Shown here piece by piece: positions 12,401 through 22,599 of a DNA stretch of 64,000 nucleotides. The notes beneath the pieces are model-generated. The model was not told where the DNA came from. It ran no database searches and worked only from the letters and a program-made list of their open reading frames with translations. Within the stretch, counting starts at the first letter, position 1, and each line of letters starts with the position of its first letter. Source of the DNA: Blasia pusilla (lineage: Eukaryota; Marchantiophyta; Marchantiopsida; Blasiales); the NCBI GenBank assembly GCA_050084515.1, contig CM114273.1, positions 22,320,001-22,384,000 of the forward strand, in the 5' to 3' direction. A program made the translations under genes and the position numbers.

Positions 12401-15400
12401 CTTAGCAAGGTGGAGACCATTTTGGGGTATACCTTCCAAAATAAAGCAGTTCTAGTTGAGGCTCTCACACATTCTTCGTTCCAAGTTCCGTTCGGAAATT
12501 GTTATCAGGTATATCAGACTCTATTACCATGTTCTAACATATGTCCAAATTTCCTTCACCAAGAAGTCAAATACCTGCACATTAAACAGAGTGGACTGAA
12601 GAACATAAGGTAAATGCAGAAAATATTTCACATTATGCAATGTTGCTCTATAGCATGCCTTGAATTCCTTATCTCTGCTGGTTATCAGTTCATTCATTTT
12701 TATCTCTCTCGGGCTTGCACTTTGTCCTTGATAAGGTGCATCTAGTGTTTTTTTTTTGGGACTTGATGTAAAGGAAGCTAAGCCAAGAAATTAATAAAGG
12801 AACGTTGAAGTGGCATTTCTTTGTCCTTACTGTTGGAAGTTGGTGTGTATCCTGCATCAGAGATTGGAGTTCCTTGGTGACGCTGTCCTGGACTTCTTGA
12901 TTACATCTCATCTCTATGCAGCTTTCCCAGACCTTTCTCCCGGACACCTCACTGATTTGAGATCAGCAACAGCTTGCAATGAGCGCTTTGCTCGAGTTGC
13001 TGTGCGGAACAAACTACAGAAATATCTTCTTCATAATTCTGCATTCCTTGAAGAGGAAGTTAGAAAATTTGTCGTTTATGTTGAAAGTGTAGACCAAGGG
13101 AAGAAGCCCTTCTATGGTTGGGAGTGTGACAAAGTTCCAAAGGCAAGTATGCGTAGAGGCTGGACTTATCAGAGTATTCGTTTTGCTCCATATACTCTCT
13201 AACGCCTGGACTACACATGTATGCAAATGCACATGGACTTAAAGACCTTGCGTAGAGAATGTCAGTTCATTTCTTCTTAGTACAATGTTCTTGATGTGGT
13301 AGCTCAAATTTCCTGAATCCTTAAATTTACAAAATGTATTTAGGCCTTACATGTAGTTTCTATGTCTTGATATTGCTTTGGATACTTTTGACAGGTGCTA
13401 GGTGATCTGGTGGAATCTCTTGCTGGTGCTGTGCTAGTTGACACAGGCTTTAATTCAAATAAAGTATGGGAAGTCTTTGAGCCTCTTCTGCAGCCGATTG
13501 TAACTCCAGACACTGTGCATATCCACCCTGTTCGTGAACTGGGTGAGCTTTGTAGCAAGAAAAATTTTAATCTCGATTGGTCCCATACACAAAGAGAAAA
13601 GCTTAGTGTTGTAAAAGTTACAGTAGATATGGAGAATAATTCAATTGTCACAGAAGCAGCAAAGCCAGACAAGAAGAGTGCTAAACGGCTAGCAGCATAT
13701 GAGGCTCTGAAGGAACTCAAGGTATGGATGTACATCTGATTGCTTTCCAAACTTTTAGGTGTAACAGAGGTGATCCAATGTCTTTCAATTTTGGGGACGA
13801 GATGACTTAATGTGCAAGTACAAGGTCCATGTTGACAAGTTTATTGTTGGTCACTTGACTTTTGAATGTTGAAGTCTGATGGTGTAAATGTATCCGAAGT
13901 ATTTTCTTAATCTGTGAGTGATGAAGCTTGAAATTGTGAGGTAGACGTGTTGAATCAGGCTCAAGTAAATATTTTACAGCCATTAGCTCTGCATCAAGGC
14001 AGTCAAATTTTTTTTTATCATATTTGGACTTGTGCTCAATAAGAACCTCCATGGAAGTTTATGAAGCTGGCTTCTATTAGAATTTGGTGCTGTAAATTTA
14101 GACCTTATTTCTGTTAAGCTATTTCCTCCTCTGGCGCTTTGCGTGGAAATTTTCACTATCAACCACAGCTTAAAATATCAAGACTTCGTCACCTTATCCT
14201 GTATTGAGTACATGTGATCCTTGTCATATCGCAGAATTTGGGGTGGGAGCACCCAAATCGTTCTCTTGCTAAGGCTCTTTTTTCCCAAGGTAAAGTGGAA
14301 GCTGGGGCGCGAATCCCTGAGACAAACAGCAGCATGGATGGCGTACAAGAGGTGGATTCCCTTGGCAATGACCCAAGCCAAATTTTGATGGGGGACCAAC
14401 AAACTCTACCCAGACAAGGACTAACTTTTCCTACTGCGGCCGGAATGGTTATGAGGAAAGCGGAGAAGGGTACCCTTGTTTCGGTCGGACCTGGGGACCA
14501 AAACTATGAGATGGTAAGGCGCTTCAAGATACCGTGCACTTGCCAATGCCATGTACTGATTTTTGTGAATAGAAGAGTAGAAGTACTACTGTCCAACATC
14601 TTCCAATTGTGGAAAGTGCAGAGGATATCAGAAATCTAGAAGGTTGTCCTAGCGACCTAATCCAGTCTTGTGTTCTTGGATGTTTGGATGTTCAGATGAA
14701 ACAATCACAGAACGCTTACAAACATACATTTGATGGTCAGGAGGGGAAAAAGTGGCAAGGTGCTTCAGTGCTAGATATAATTTCCGAATCCTTGGCATCT
14801 ACTCATTGCTGGGAAGGAAACACTGATCTCAATATGGGTGGTCCTGGCAAGAGCCGATCTCTGCAGCTTGTGGATACTCCAAGAATTGGAGATGACGTAG
14901 TCTCTGAACTGCTACGAGGCCATCATAGGGATTGGTTTGGTGAATTTCATGAAAAGACTATGAAAGAGGTCACAGACTTTGCAAATGTGGATGAGGTTGG
15001 AGCACAAAACATGTGTCAGTCTGATTTAAATGAAAACCCTGTCATTAACCAATTCCATGAGCAAACATTCTTGACACCTTCCCCCTGCCAGAAACCAGTG
15101 GACGAAGAACTTGCCAATTCTGATGCTTGCCATGTGAACCACCACAAATTTCAAAGAAGTCAGGATGAATTGCACCCCAACGACTTTCAAGATACTAGGT
15201 TTGATGCAGGCACTGGTATGCAGTTGCAAGGTGATGATACAAAACATGATTCTGTTCAACAAACAGGGACTTATCCCAAGTATTTTACAAATCTCTCTAG
15301 AGCCGATGATGTGGATAAAACTCCTCATGTCATGTACGAGTTTGGATTTAAGCATGAAGATTCTGTACAAATACCAGAGTCTGCAAAGAATCCGACCTCA

Positions 15401-16416
15401 TCAGCTACTGACATCCACCCTCCAGGTTTGTAGACATCAACCCTTATCCATAGTTTGTAGGACTTTCTGATTTAGTATATATTCAGAGTTGTCTCTGTAG
15501 TCTGCTGGATCTGCTTTCTGCCACTCCAGTGAACGGTTGTAGAAAACCATTATGTGCAACTCTACTGTTTGAGAAGAATGTAGACAACTGTGAACGAGAA
15601 TAAATGATGAGAGTAAATTTTAGCTGAAGTGGATATATCGTTTTTTCATGGTCGATCAGTCAAGTGTCTCGTCATGTGGACGATGTCTGACTTTGATGTG
15701 TCGTTGAAAATCCTCAAAGCTAAGGAAGATGTTCATCACTGTAGGAGAACGACTTGTTTCTTCAACGGTGCAAAGTGAACTTTACCCCAAAGCAGATGTA
15801 TATTTTGAAGCAAACGTTAATTTTTCTTGTGTTCCACTTTCATGTACGATGACAATATGTGATTTGCAGAACTTCCTCCCAAAGTGAAAGTCTTGGATGA
15901 TCAAGTTGGCAGACCGAGGGAAGACTTGCACAACTTGTGTGCTAAGCATAAATGGTCAATGCCAACATATATGCCCAGCAAAAGAGAGGGTCCACCTCAC
16001 GCACCTAGGTAATACCTTCATATCCTGTTTCTTAATTTTTCTTTAAAGGTCTGTTGTGTGTGATGTGCTTGGCATTCCGAATCTCTGGAACTAATGTGCA
16101 CAAGCATCTGCTGTTGAATGTTCCTTGATAAAATGCCAGCGAAAATAGATCTTCGATAGGAGGGACTCGAAAAGTTCTGTGAGACTGCACGGTAAGGTAA
16201 GTTCCCAGGAGAGACGTGACTGATCTCTTATCTTCCCCGCTGTGATGATTTGGATGTTTTCCTGAAAGGTTTACATACGTGGTGAGGGTGGCTTTCAAGG
16301 AGGACTATGAAGTTGAGTGTGAAGGACTGCCTAAGAAGGATACGAAGCGAGCAATGGATTCAGCTGCATCCGAATTCATCGCTTGGTTGAACCAAGCAAC
16401 CTTTATTAGGACATGA
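491..16416 (+). CDS. DCL4: Dicer-like ribonuclease III (DCL3/DCL4 clade, closer to DCL4), 5' partial, 22 exons
   Basis: Plant Dicer: cuts long double-stranded RNA into small RNAs for silencing. Exons read: 491-629, 815-882, 1252-1389, 1743-1898, 2700-2841, 3019-3118, 3436-3613, 3821-3981, 4502-4728, 4913-5172, 9154-9422, 10097-10584, 10732-10832, 11110-11315, 11441-11650, 12050-12508, 12861-13142, 13395-13721, 14235-14513, 14573-15425, 15870-16008, 16269-16416 (TGA). Except around exon 9, phases join correctly. Domains: helicase motif III FGMTASP (exon 1); helicase C lobe with KCIIFVERV, LLIATDIAEEGLDI and QSRGRARQ (exons 7-8); DUF283 (9-10); PAZ region (11-14); RNase IIIa ERLELFGDSFLK and KKTVADVVEAFIGAYL (15-16); RNase IIIb RLEFLGDAVLDFL and LGDLVESLAGA (17-18); dsRBD1 (18); a linker of about 370 codons; dsRBD2 (21-22). 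The acidic residues of both RNase III signatures are present. Missing: the N-terminal DECH half, left of the window. Subtype call is from remembered family motifs; DCL3 is the alternative. Confidence 0.88.
4502..4728 (+). other. Dicer exon 9 with an apparent frameshift
   Basis: Exon 8 ends in phase at VER, and exon 9 from 4502 continues as R-GNQEQFDNVMELREKEK, the expected linker after helicase C. Downstream, the conserved start of DUF283 (VYRVESTGAM...LLYRYCSKLPGDQ) is in a different frame and splices in phase to exon 10 (D-Q-FYRPAP). The switch lies near the T-run at 4617-4621. A one-base loss, a sequencing error, or an intron I cannot place would all explain it. A weaker in-phase acceptor at 4592-4593 would bypass the problem at the cost of the linker. 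Confidence 0.5.
5481..7829 (-). mobile_element. LINE (non-LTR retrotransposon), 5'-truncated copy A in a Dicer intron
   Basis: The element lies antisense inside the intron between Dicer exons at 5172 and 9154. Its 3' end (left side) has a GAATGAATGAATGAAT tail motif followed by ATAGATTTATTGTCC; this terminal block of about 95 bases occurs twice in tandem (from about 5487 and from about 5581). The body encodes reverse transcriptase. Compared with the copy at 61002-64000 it lacks the upstream endonuclease half, ending near 7818-7829, a typical 5' truncation. The two copies are nearly identical over about 2.2 kb, so insertion was fairly recent. Confidence 0.9.
5689..7818 (-). CDS. LINE ORF2 fragment: reverse transcriptase plus C-terminal zinc-finger domain
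   Basis: This is an open frame of about 640 codons from the first Met at 7608, and about 70 more codons are open upstream to the truncation point, so the true protein started further 5'. RT landmarks in order: YPLFKAGD...NYRTI, QAGFRHSHSTLDHLLTLR, CCFVDFKKAFDTVPR, GVKQGCPLSPTLFGLYIDEL, and the catalytic LLYADDIVLMS. The C-terminal CRFCNSG...EHHYLFDC pattern is the zf-RVT type found at the end of plant LINE proteins. RT primes on nicked DNA and copies the element RNA. There are no stops in this frame, unlike copy B, but the missing endonuclease and 5' end make it non-autonomous. Confidence 0.88.
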   Translation of the reverse strand, partial: RNRQNIIPLQDLQIWTTYGTQLYHSNTAAPTDPWPNGLQDLPDLFTIDDVTSGIKRLHNKPEDGLGCQAQMFKFASEAIGPTLTRMFNTAVQQGFPPEWQMNTIYPLFKAGDPMIPSNYRTIMVSSLMAKLYGLLLERKISDWAEEKKVRTRGQAGFRHSHSTLDHLLTLRVLIEETSKSRIGHKPGKLFCCFVDFKKAFDTVPRALLWKRLEELGVPPQQLTAIKVLYAQVFAQIATKRGRSETLSSNTGVKQGCPLSPTLFGLYIDELEEVLSGVNGDPPELAHCLIPLLLYADDIVLMSRTAHGLQLYLNAPSSFCNKSGMEVNLLKTKIIIFGSQLPTAQRSHTFTFSQGMRREIIEIVGEYIYLGVQLKPNNQWRANGSRNKINAGLRGLHLLQSNCRRMELWHIPQKLHRFKALVIPATLYASEVWGPSSKAWPQGLEAPQKLFMRQSLGIRKTTPHDILLAEFGEVPMEIHAVKDLITFLQHLEDICEDDPNRLSARAYVVSKSSATLGAKNWYYDCTEWLMKWGISIGDLPTATHQDLAEQLHNNYIAINWGRHQRLWESRGNSSHKNGERMRRYHTLMDNCRSMQQASYISAPIPTKLRHTLARFRCGSTDLEIEKGKFSLKKREDRLCRFCNSGLVDAEHHYLFDCTFHDHIRLDFPDLFVHRAPRVLPFMTRQNQTQIAKFLHSCVKTRDTHLALRTP
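7816..8284 (-). mobile_element. Second LINE tail fragment, directly upstream of copy A
   Basis: Sequence from about 7816 to 8284 repeats 5667-6130 with few differences (it encodes the same SHKNGERMRRYHTLMDN... to ALRTP C-terminus on the minus strand). It lacks the GAAT-type tail and is fused head-to-tail to the 5' break of copy A. A 14-base spacer difference (GAGAATGTGAG at about 8253) separates it from copy A. Either two nested insertions or a local duplication would produce this. Confidence 0.85.
8285..8535 (-). repeat. R1 dispersed repeat copy in the Dicer intron
   Basis: On the minus strand this reads GGGATCCCAATCAGG, AGATGGTGTGGTGAAGAG, CTCCGCACAAACAC, CACTATATGAGAGTGTCTCC, CATCCCAGTCTCAAGCACC, GGTCTATGGTCGCAAGGCTA and ACAGGCACTACTTAATGAGT. 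The same blocks in the same order recur at 49590-49770 and 50630-50880 on the + strand, and in parts at 50325-50410, 50930-51110, 34190-34230 and 35086-35150. No coding potential is evident. It may be a MITE, TRIM or SINE; ends are not defined. Confidence 0.7.
8536..9153 (+). other. Remainder of the large Dicer intron
   Basis: AT-rich sequence without gene, RNA or clear repeat. It ends in the acceptor ACTGCACCAG at 9153, which joins in phase to exon 11 (G-DPMTELH). Confidence 0.5.
13143..13394 (+). other. GC-AG intron in the RNase IIIb region
   Basis: The exon ends ...GTTCCAAAG and the intron starts GCAAGT, the classic context of a GC donor. The acceptor is TTTTGACAG at 13394. Splicing here joins VPK to VLGDLVES, exactly the conserved order of the RNase IIIb domain, and keeps phase 0. 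No nearby GT donor gives the same join. Confidence 0.75.
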
Positions 16417-16490
16417 CATCTTCATAGCTACTCAATCGGGGAAATAGAGCGAACTCCTCCTTTTAAAGCCGTCTTTAAACGCACATCTTA

Positions 16491-17045
16491 TGTTGTAAAA
16501 AATAGCAACTTGCAGTTTACTTTAGTGAATAGTAACTTCTAGAATTACTATAATTACTTAGTGTTTTATCACAGTAAATTGCAGTTTGTTGTTACCATAG
16601 ACTTACCTCGGTAATTCTGTGAATTACTATGGGCGGCAGGCCCTAACCTTAAAACTCTTTTGCCTGTATATAACTCCTTGTGGGTGCCATGCCAACTTAC
16701 ATTCTCTAACATTCACACTTCTTCTATCACAACTCTCTCAGATTGAAGAGCTGATTGAGCCGTGCTGAGTTTGCTTTACTTACCTAAGTGGAATGTTCTT
16801 CTTACCTCAGTAGTGCAGTGTGCTTCTGCTTACAGAGTGATATGGTGACCAGAGTGGTTCAGTGATGGGAGGTGTCTAGTAACTGAGTGGTGGCTATTGC
16901 ACTAGTGTGCTTGTGAATGCTAGGTAGTTTGGTGGCTTGGGTTGTCTAGTACTTTCTTCTACAATCTAACTAGAGTGGTTGCTATTGCACTTATAGCCCT
17001 TGTGAGAACTAGGTTGTAGATATTCTACCATCTTCAAATGTCAGA
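16491..17045 (+). repeat. LTR-like repeat, right copy, just 3' of the Dicer stop
   Basis: This is the fuller copy of the repeat at 1-462, in the same orientation, with a TATATAA box at 16677-16683. It begins about 75-130 bases after the Dicer stop codon, possibly at TGTTGTAAAA (16491), so the Dicer polyadenylation site may lie in or next to it. It contains internal short repeats built around AGTGTGCTT, TAGAGTGGTTGCTATTGCACT and CTAGGT. No protein-coding part of an element is attached. Confidence 0.6.
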
Positions 17046-17075
17046 CTGTAGCTATGTGTAAAGACACACCACACC

Positions 17076-17241
17076 ACCCGATTTAGTTCAAGTTGGATTC
17101 TTGACTATTTGAATTTGTACATAATTTCTACACCCGATTGAGTTGAAGTTGGATTCTTGACTAATTGATTTGAACATAATTTCTACACCCGATTGATTTG
17201 AAGTTGGATTCTTGCCTTATTGAATTGAATGTAATTTCTGG
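17076..17241 (+). repeat. Tandem repeat, three units of 55-56 bases
   Basis: Units start with ACCCGATT at 17076, 17132 and 17187 and share GAAGTTGGATTCTTG and CATAATTTCTAC. The third unit is the most diverged. It follows directly after the LTR-like copy and could be an internal part of the same element. Confidence 0.85.
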
Positions 17242-18742
17242 GGTTAGGATCCGAAAAATGCAGTACGTCGAGTCTTTCCACCTGATAATTTACGAACCTG
17301 TCTATTCTTCAGATTTGGTGTCCTGAGCTAGCACCTGCTTTGCTACATTCCTTTAACCAGAAGTTTTCATTTCTTGTAGACTTTTAACTCCACGCGGATG
17401 TAAATCTCTCCGATGTACCCAAATGAATCCGCAGTGGAGCCCTGGTTCATCATTGTGCCTTTAAATTTGCATGAAGATGATCTATTATTTCATTTATTTA
17501 ATTTTACTCAATAATCCTGTTGCTACTCAGAGTAGTAGCAGTTGCCAGTGGGAAAGGCGGAAGCTCAACAAACAGAAATGATATTGAAGGGCCCGATGGC
17601 TAGCAAAGTGGAATACGGCTGCAGGTGGCTTGCATTGCACGGTCATTGTTGCGACAACCATTATGCAAGCATAAATCATTTACTATTTTCCATCCGAGAT
17701 GGGAAGGGAAATACACACGATGCCAGACAATCCAAATAATAAATACTGTTGCAGGGTCCTTATGCTCAAATGTTTACTTACCAATTGTCTGCTCGACATA
17801 TTTTCAACAATGGCATAGTAGAGACCCATGCTTCGATTTCAACTACTGAGCTTTACTACATGAGACAATTGGTACATTCTTGATAAAATTAACGCCAGAT
17901 TTGAACTCTTCACCCTGAAACTGTCTTCTTAGGGTCATAATTGGTGAAGGGGAGAGCAATGTTAGCTTTCTCGAACTCTCAATTAGATTGCCATTGCAAT
18001 AATGCAAAACAAGTCCTACTTAAGCTTTCAGGATTTCTTAGAAAACTGAACCGGACTGTCTTAAGTCAATTGCCACACATTAAAACTCACCCCATCTCTT
18101 GCGGGGGAGTCCTGGTTGAGCTTGGAATCTGGCAGAACACGACTTTGTCTGATCATCAAATTTCAAAAGGAGATGAAATATAAAATGAAGGGAAATTTGA
18201 ATGAAGGACAGAAGAACAGAGTTTTCTGGAAAGTACTGCAGTAAATCGGCTGGCTAGGGCATAATTTCTCTCCTCGCATACCAAGTGGTGTTTGTTCTGT
18301 GATAACAACTGGTGTATTGATGAAATATGCGAAGGGGTTTCGTTTGAGGACCCTTGTGAAGATGGATTGTGCTTCCATATTTTTCAAAAATTCAATTGGA
18401 GACTAAATCTGAGGTTGGAGCCGATGCTGAATTTAGACCTGTTTGAGGGTCTTTACAGTTCTCCATGTTTTTTCGAGTCACTGCCTGTGCAAATCATTCA
18501 GATCCTTCCTCAGCGAAGATTTATAATACCTTAAGCTCTTGGCAGATCATGCTCATAATGGACAAAGTTTCAATATGAACCATTTCACATTCAGATTTCC
18601 ATTTTACTAATACAAGGTTACTTCAGCAAATACTTGTAATAACTTTAGTTGTTTGCAGTTCATGTTGCACAGCATTTGAGGATAGTTGTATCAGTGATAG
18701 ATTTCCATTTGAGCTTGAATGTGGAGTTAGAATTGAACATAC
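17242..18742. other. No gene recognised
   Basis: AT-rich sequence with only short open frames that show no family motif. The right end (18600-18742) should hold the remaining 3' exon or 3' UTR of the minus-strand STEEP1-like gene, but I could not define it. Confidence 0.4.
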
Positions 18743-19494
18743 CTCTGGTAGTACATAGATGAATTTGGTTTCCTGCTCATAAGGAGCACACCGGTAGCCC
18801 ACACACAAATCACACAACTCACAGTTGTATCGGTACTGCTTCTCTGTGCCCTTCTCCCTGAAAACAGGGTATTCTCCGTCAAGGCTAGTTTATTTGGAAT
18901 TCATTCAACAAGGGCCAGAAAGACAATCAGAAAGTGTAAATCCTTTTCCTCCCAGTAGTGAGACGAACTTGGTACCCTGGAGCTCTGAGATGAAATAAAT
19001 TACAAACCTCTTCAGATGCTTCACACCACCTTTAGCACACATAAGATGCACGAGATCTTTTGCCATATCCACTACTCGAGACCCATCTGTCTTTCTTGCT
19101 GGGAGCTCTGTGAGTGGAAGAGCTGCAATGACCAGTCCAACTTTACTTAAGAAAATTCTGTGTCGCAATACAGGGGATGAAAGAAAACTGAATGTTGAAG
19201 TGCAACCGTCTTAACAAACTGAGATTGCAAAAAGCTGCCTCTTACATGAAGATTACATGAAGTAGGAAACTCTTTGGAGCAATTCACTCCTTACAAAGTT
19301 GCTCACATTACACAATTACACAGCCATTTTGGCACTGAACATACCGAGCTTGAGGCAAAAGTGTGAGCATGCTGAACAATTGTAGTGAATACGCATAGCA
19401 TCAATCTCCTGTCTTTTCCTCTTTTCTTCCTCTCGCTTTCTGACACTCCACCCTCCTCTTTCTTCATTGTCATCCTGTTTGGGCACTCAGCATT
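18743..19494 (-). CDS. STEEP1-family (CXorf56/UPF0428-like) protein, three exons recognised, partial
   Basis: Minus-strand exons: from about 19494 down to 19345, then 19122-19008, then 18857-18743. They splice in phase with GT-AG borders: ...HYNCSACSHFCLKL-A joins LPLTELPARKTDGSRVVD..., and ...VKHLKR joins EKGTEKQYRYNC. Conserved STEEP1 features visible are a first CxxC (NCSAC), the LPxRKTDxSxVxD block, the EKQYRxNCxxC core and the closing TKFIYV. A basic stretch (REEEKRKRQE) precedes the first CxxC. In animals STEEP1 helps STING leave the ER; the plant role is not established, so function is left open. Start codon and last exon were not found. Coding upstream at 19519-20974 could belong to this gene or to a neighbour. 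Confidence 0.65.
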
Positions 19495-19518
19495 GAGGAA
19501 ATCGGGAACCCATAAGCA

Positions 19519-20974
19519 TCAAAATAAGAATTTGAGATTATTGCTTGCCTTGAACTGGGCAAACAATGTAAACAGTTGTATCATGGAAAGACCAAATGGA
19601 GATAGAGGATAGTTGGATTGGATTGCATCATGAACCTTATCATAGCTCACAAGAATTCCTTCATCAGATGGACTGAACTTGTGACCATTGGTCCTCCAAA
19701 TCGCCGAAGTGGCCTGCAAAAAGTTGTCAAAGTTAATGGAGGTCTCTGTGTTTGTCCAAGTCAACAAGGACACCTTGCACAACTCGCCTTCATACTCAGA
19801 TGTTACAGTTGAGGGTGGAAGTTTCCGCAAGAAAGCACTGGCTGATTTGAAGTTCAGAGACTTCATTTTATGAAGGGATGGATAATTCTATCATTGATTT
19901 GCTCTTGACACCAGCCTCCACAAACCTGCTCGATATTCTCAAAGATGTAAAGTGAAATGGCTTCCAAGTCAGACAAGTGACTGTACCTGCTGTTTGGCTT
20001 GAAAGTCCACAAAGCACATGGTGCGCACCTACACAACATGATTGTGCCACGTTACTGCTATGTTCAAACATACTTCTTGATCATACGCGATGTCTCCGAT
20101 GGACGTTATGACCTCTAGAGTTGACCCAAAAGTAGCACTGGGCAGGTGCAAAAAGAAATGGGAAGCAGTTAGCCTAAGAGTAATCGTCACATACCCTCCG
20201 AAATGCCACAAAGCCATCGAGGTCCTTGAACAGCTGCTCCCAATGACCCAGCAGAATCAACCCGCACACATCAGTACAACAACACCGACATCTGGCAGCT
20301 CAAAACCACTGACATATTCCCCCTCTCTCTCTACCTGATTCTGGTCTTTCAGGATCTCCTCTACCACAACTATTTGTGAGCAGAGCTAATGGACTAGTGA
20401 AACGTGGCCATGTGCGCAAGTGAGCAAACAGCATGAAGAGTGCCACAAAGTGATTACGAAATAGGTCACAGGCACCAGCAATTGAAGACGAGTGAGTAAT
20501 TGGTAGTGAGGAGAGCTTCACCAACCATCCCACAACTCACTTTGCCAAGCCTCACAGGCATCACCAGAAACTGCAAGACTGGACCAGCTACTTCGTCATT
20601 GCCAATTTTGGATCCCTAAAACCTCTATCGAGCATTCCCATTCAAGGCCCGCATTGGCACTGGCAACCGCTATTTGGCTCGAACGAGCAACCCCCACAGC
20701 CCTTTCCAATGTCAACAGAAGAAAGCCCCTCGGGAAGACATACAAGGCATAGGAAAAACGCGTAATTTGGAACTTCTTGTGATGCTGAACGCATGAACTT
20801 CCTCCTGCGCAAAAGAAATAGATGCTGAACAACAGCAATCGGATAAACTAAACCTTGCAGCCCTGACAATATCGCCCACGCAGACACGCCTCCTCGAAAA
20901 GAAAGGATCACGGTCACGCATCAGAACCCACACAGTCCTACCCCATACCATAACTTCCCATCCCAGGCCGCCAT
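19519..20974 (-). other. Unresolved minus-strand coding potential (possible multi-exon gene)
   Basis: Several short minus-strand segments look like exons: ATSAIWRTNGHKFSPSDEG with FLRKLPPSTVTSEYEGELC (19650-19860), LEAISLYIFENIEQ (about 19930-19985), TFGSTLEVITSIGDIAYDQE (about 20075-20140), and LFKDLDGFVAFRR (about 20195-20235), most followed by GTATGT- or GTTTGT-type donors. An ATG in a strong plant start context (GCAAATGGCGGCC, minus strand, ATG at 20974-20972) could be the start. I could not build one phase-consistent chain and recognise no family. It may be the 5' part of the STEEP1-like gene or a separate gene. Confidence 0.3.
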
Positions 20975-22599
20975 TTGCGATTTTCAGAGATTCTAAAATC
21001 AGTTCCCAGATATTCCAGCCCGCCCAGTCTCGGGACAATTCAAGCGTCCCGGGTCAACAAGAAGAAGCCACGAAACGTTCGCACAGAATTGGAATGTCCA
21101 AGGCATTCTCAACCGCGTTCCAGGATTCACAGCGACGCTCGGGGCTACTCGAGAGCCCTAAGCACGACTTACCTGAGCAATTGAAGGGCAGAAACAGCTG
21201 ATTCGAGCACAATCAGACGGCAAATGAGCAGAACGAAGGGTAGCAATGCATCAAAAGGGACGGGTGAATCATCGAGAGAGGCTGGGGCTTCCAATTAGTG
21301 TGAGAAACAACGCACGCACTTACTCCTTGAACCAGGGAAGTCGATGTGGATGCAGGAACATTGGTCACATACAGAGTGCGGGATGTGTGCAGCCATCGCC
21401 CATCCTTGAATGTGCTGCCACCGCTCTTGCCACGAATCGTAAGCAAGTCCCTCCGCTTCTCTACGTACATCTCATTTTCGCCCTTCATCGCCAATTCCTC
21501 CGTTTCTTCATCACCTCCTCCTCCTTCTAGTTTTCATTTAATTCCTTCCTCGCTCCTGCTAAGTTTTCCTCAACTTATCGGCACACCCAGATTCGTGGCT
21601 TAGAGGAGTGTTGTTTACGATCCATTTCTGCCACCGCTCGACTTGTGGTGGTGGCTGGAGCAGTCATCGCTTTGGCTTCGCAAAAGTCTGTGGCGTCACA
21701 GGGAATGAAACGGACGTGTTCATTGGGGCGTCCTCTACCATGCGGATGTACGAGCGATTTATGCGTCCAAAACAGTTTACCGGCGCATAATGTGTCATCC
21801 CTAATAACTACTTTCGCTCCATTATCATGTTGCAATTATCAAGTTCATTCGATGCACGAATGAATTTTGGATTAATTGGCAAATATATTATGGGAAAGAT
21901 TATTTATCAAGTTTGAAGGAAAAAAAAAACGACTAGCATCGTCATTGGATTTGTTTCCCATAATTTTGGATATCAATTTCATCCACTATTTATGTTCTGC
22001 TATTTTAAAAGAGACTTCTTTTTAAAGGAGGGTTTCACTTCTTCATGAAAAGAGCTACTAAATAAAATAACAATCCCCTCCTCAAATTATAGTATAGATT
22101 GGCAACCTTTCATGGTTGCTAGTTTTCAGTTTACATGGGATCCGACAATAAGAGCATTATCGTCTCGACCCTCATTTTTGTGACCAAAATAAATTATTAT
22201 TGAATAATAGAGAGATGCACATCGGTCCTTAATAACTAATTCCGGTTATAGGCTGGTCGCGAGGACGCTTGATCATTATTGCGCCCAAAAGTTTTGGGCG
22301 TAGAAAATTTGGCGACCCTCTAAGGTTGCTGCGACCGAGAGCGCATGGGATAAAGCCCTAAGAGTCCCATAGACGGCTATAGAGGTCTTGGCAACTTCAT
22401 TTATGTAATTAAATTATCTTTCCAACGGAGAATCCAAGAAAAGAAATTGGTTATCGGTAGTTACCATTCAATATTTGTTACTCAGGGTTGCTAGGACGCC
22501 GAACAATTTATGTGTCCAAAATTTTTTAGCGCAAAAAAATTTGGAGATCCCCGATCTTTGTCACGACCTTCCATCCATGTGACCATGCTCTAAGATCTG
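20975..22599. other. No gene recognised
   Basis: The part before about 21600 is relatively GC-rich and may include a promoter for the minus-strand coding region. From about 21850 on it is AT-rich. No motif, RNA gene or obvious repeat seen. Confidence 0.4.

Noticed and set aside
21213-21863. Overlapping short frames on both strands at 21.2-21.9 kb
   Set aside because: No motif, no splice-consistent chain, and no repeat support.
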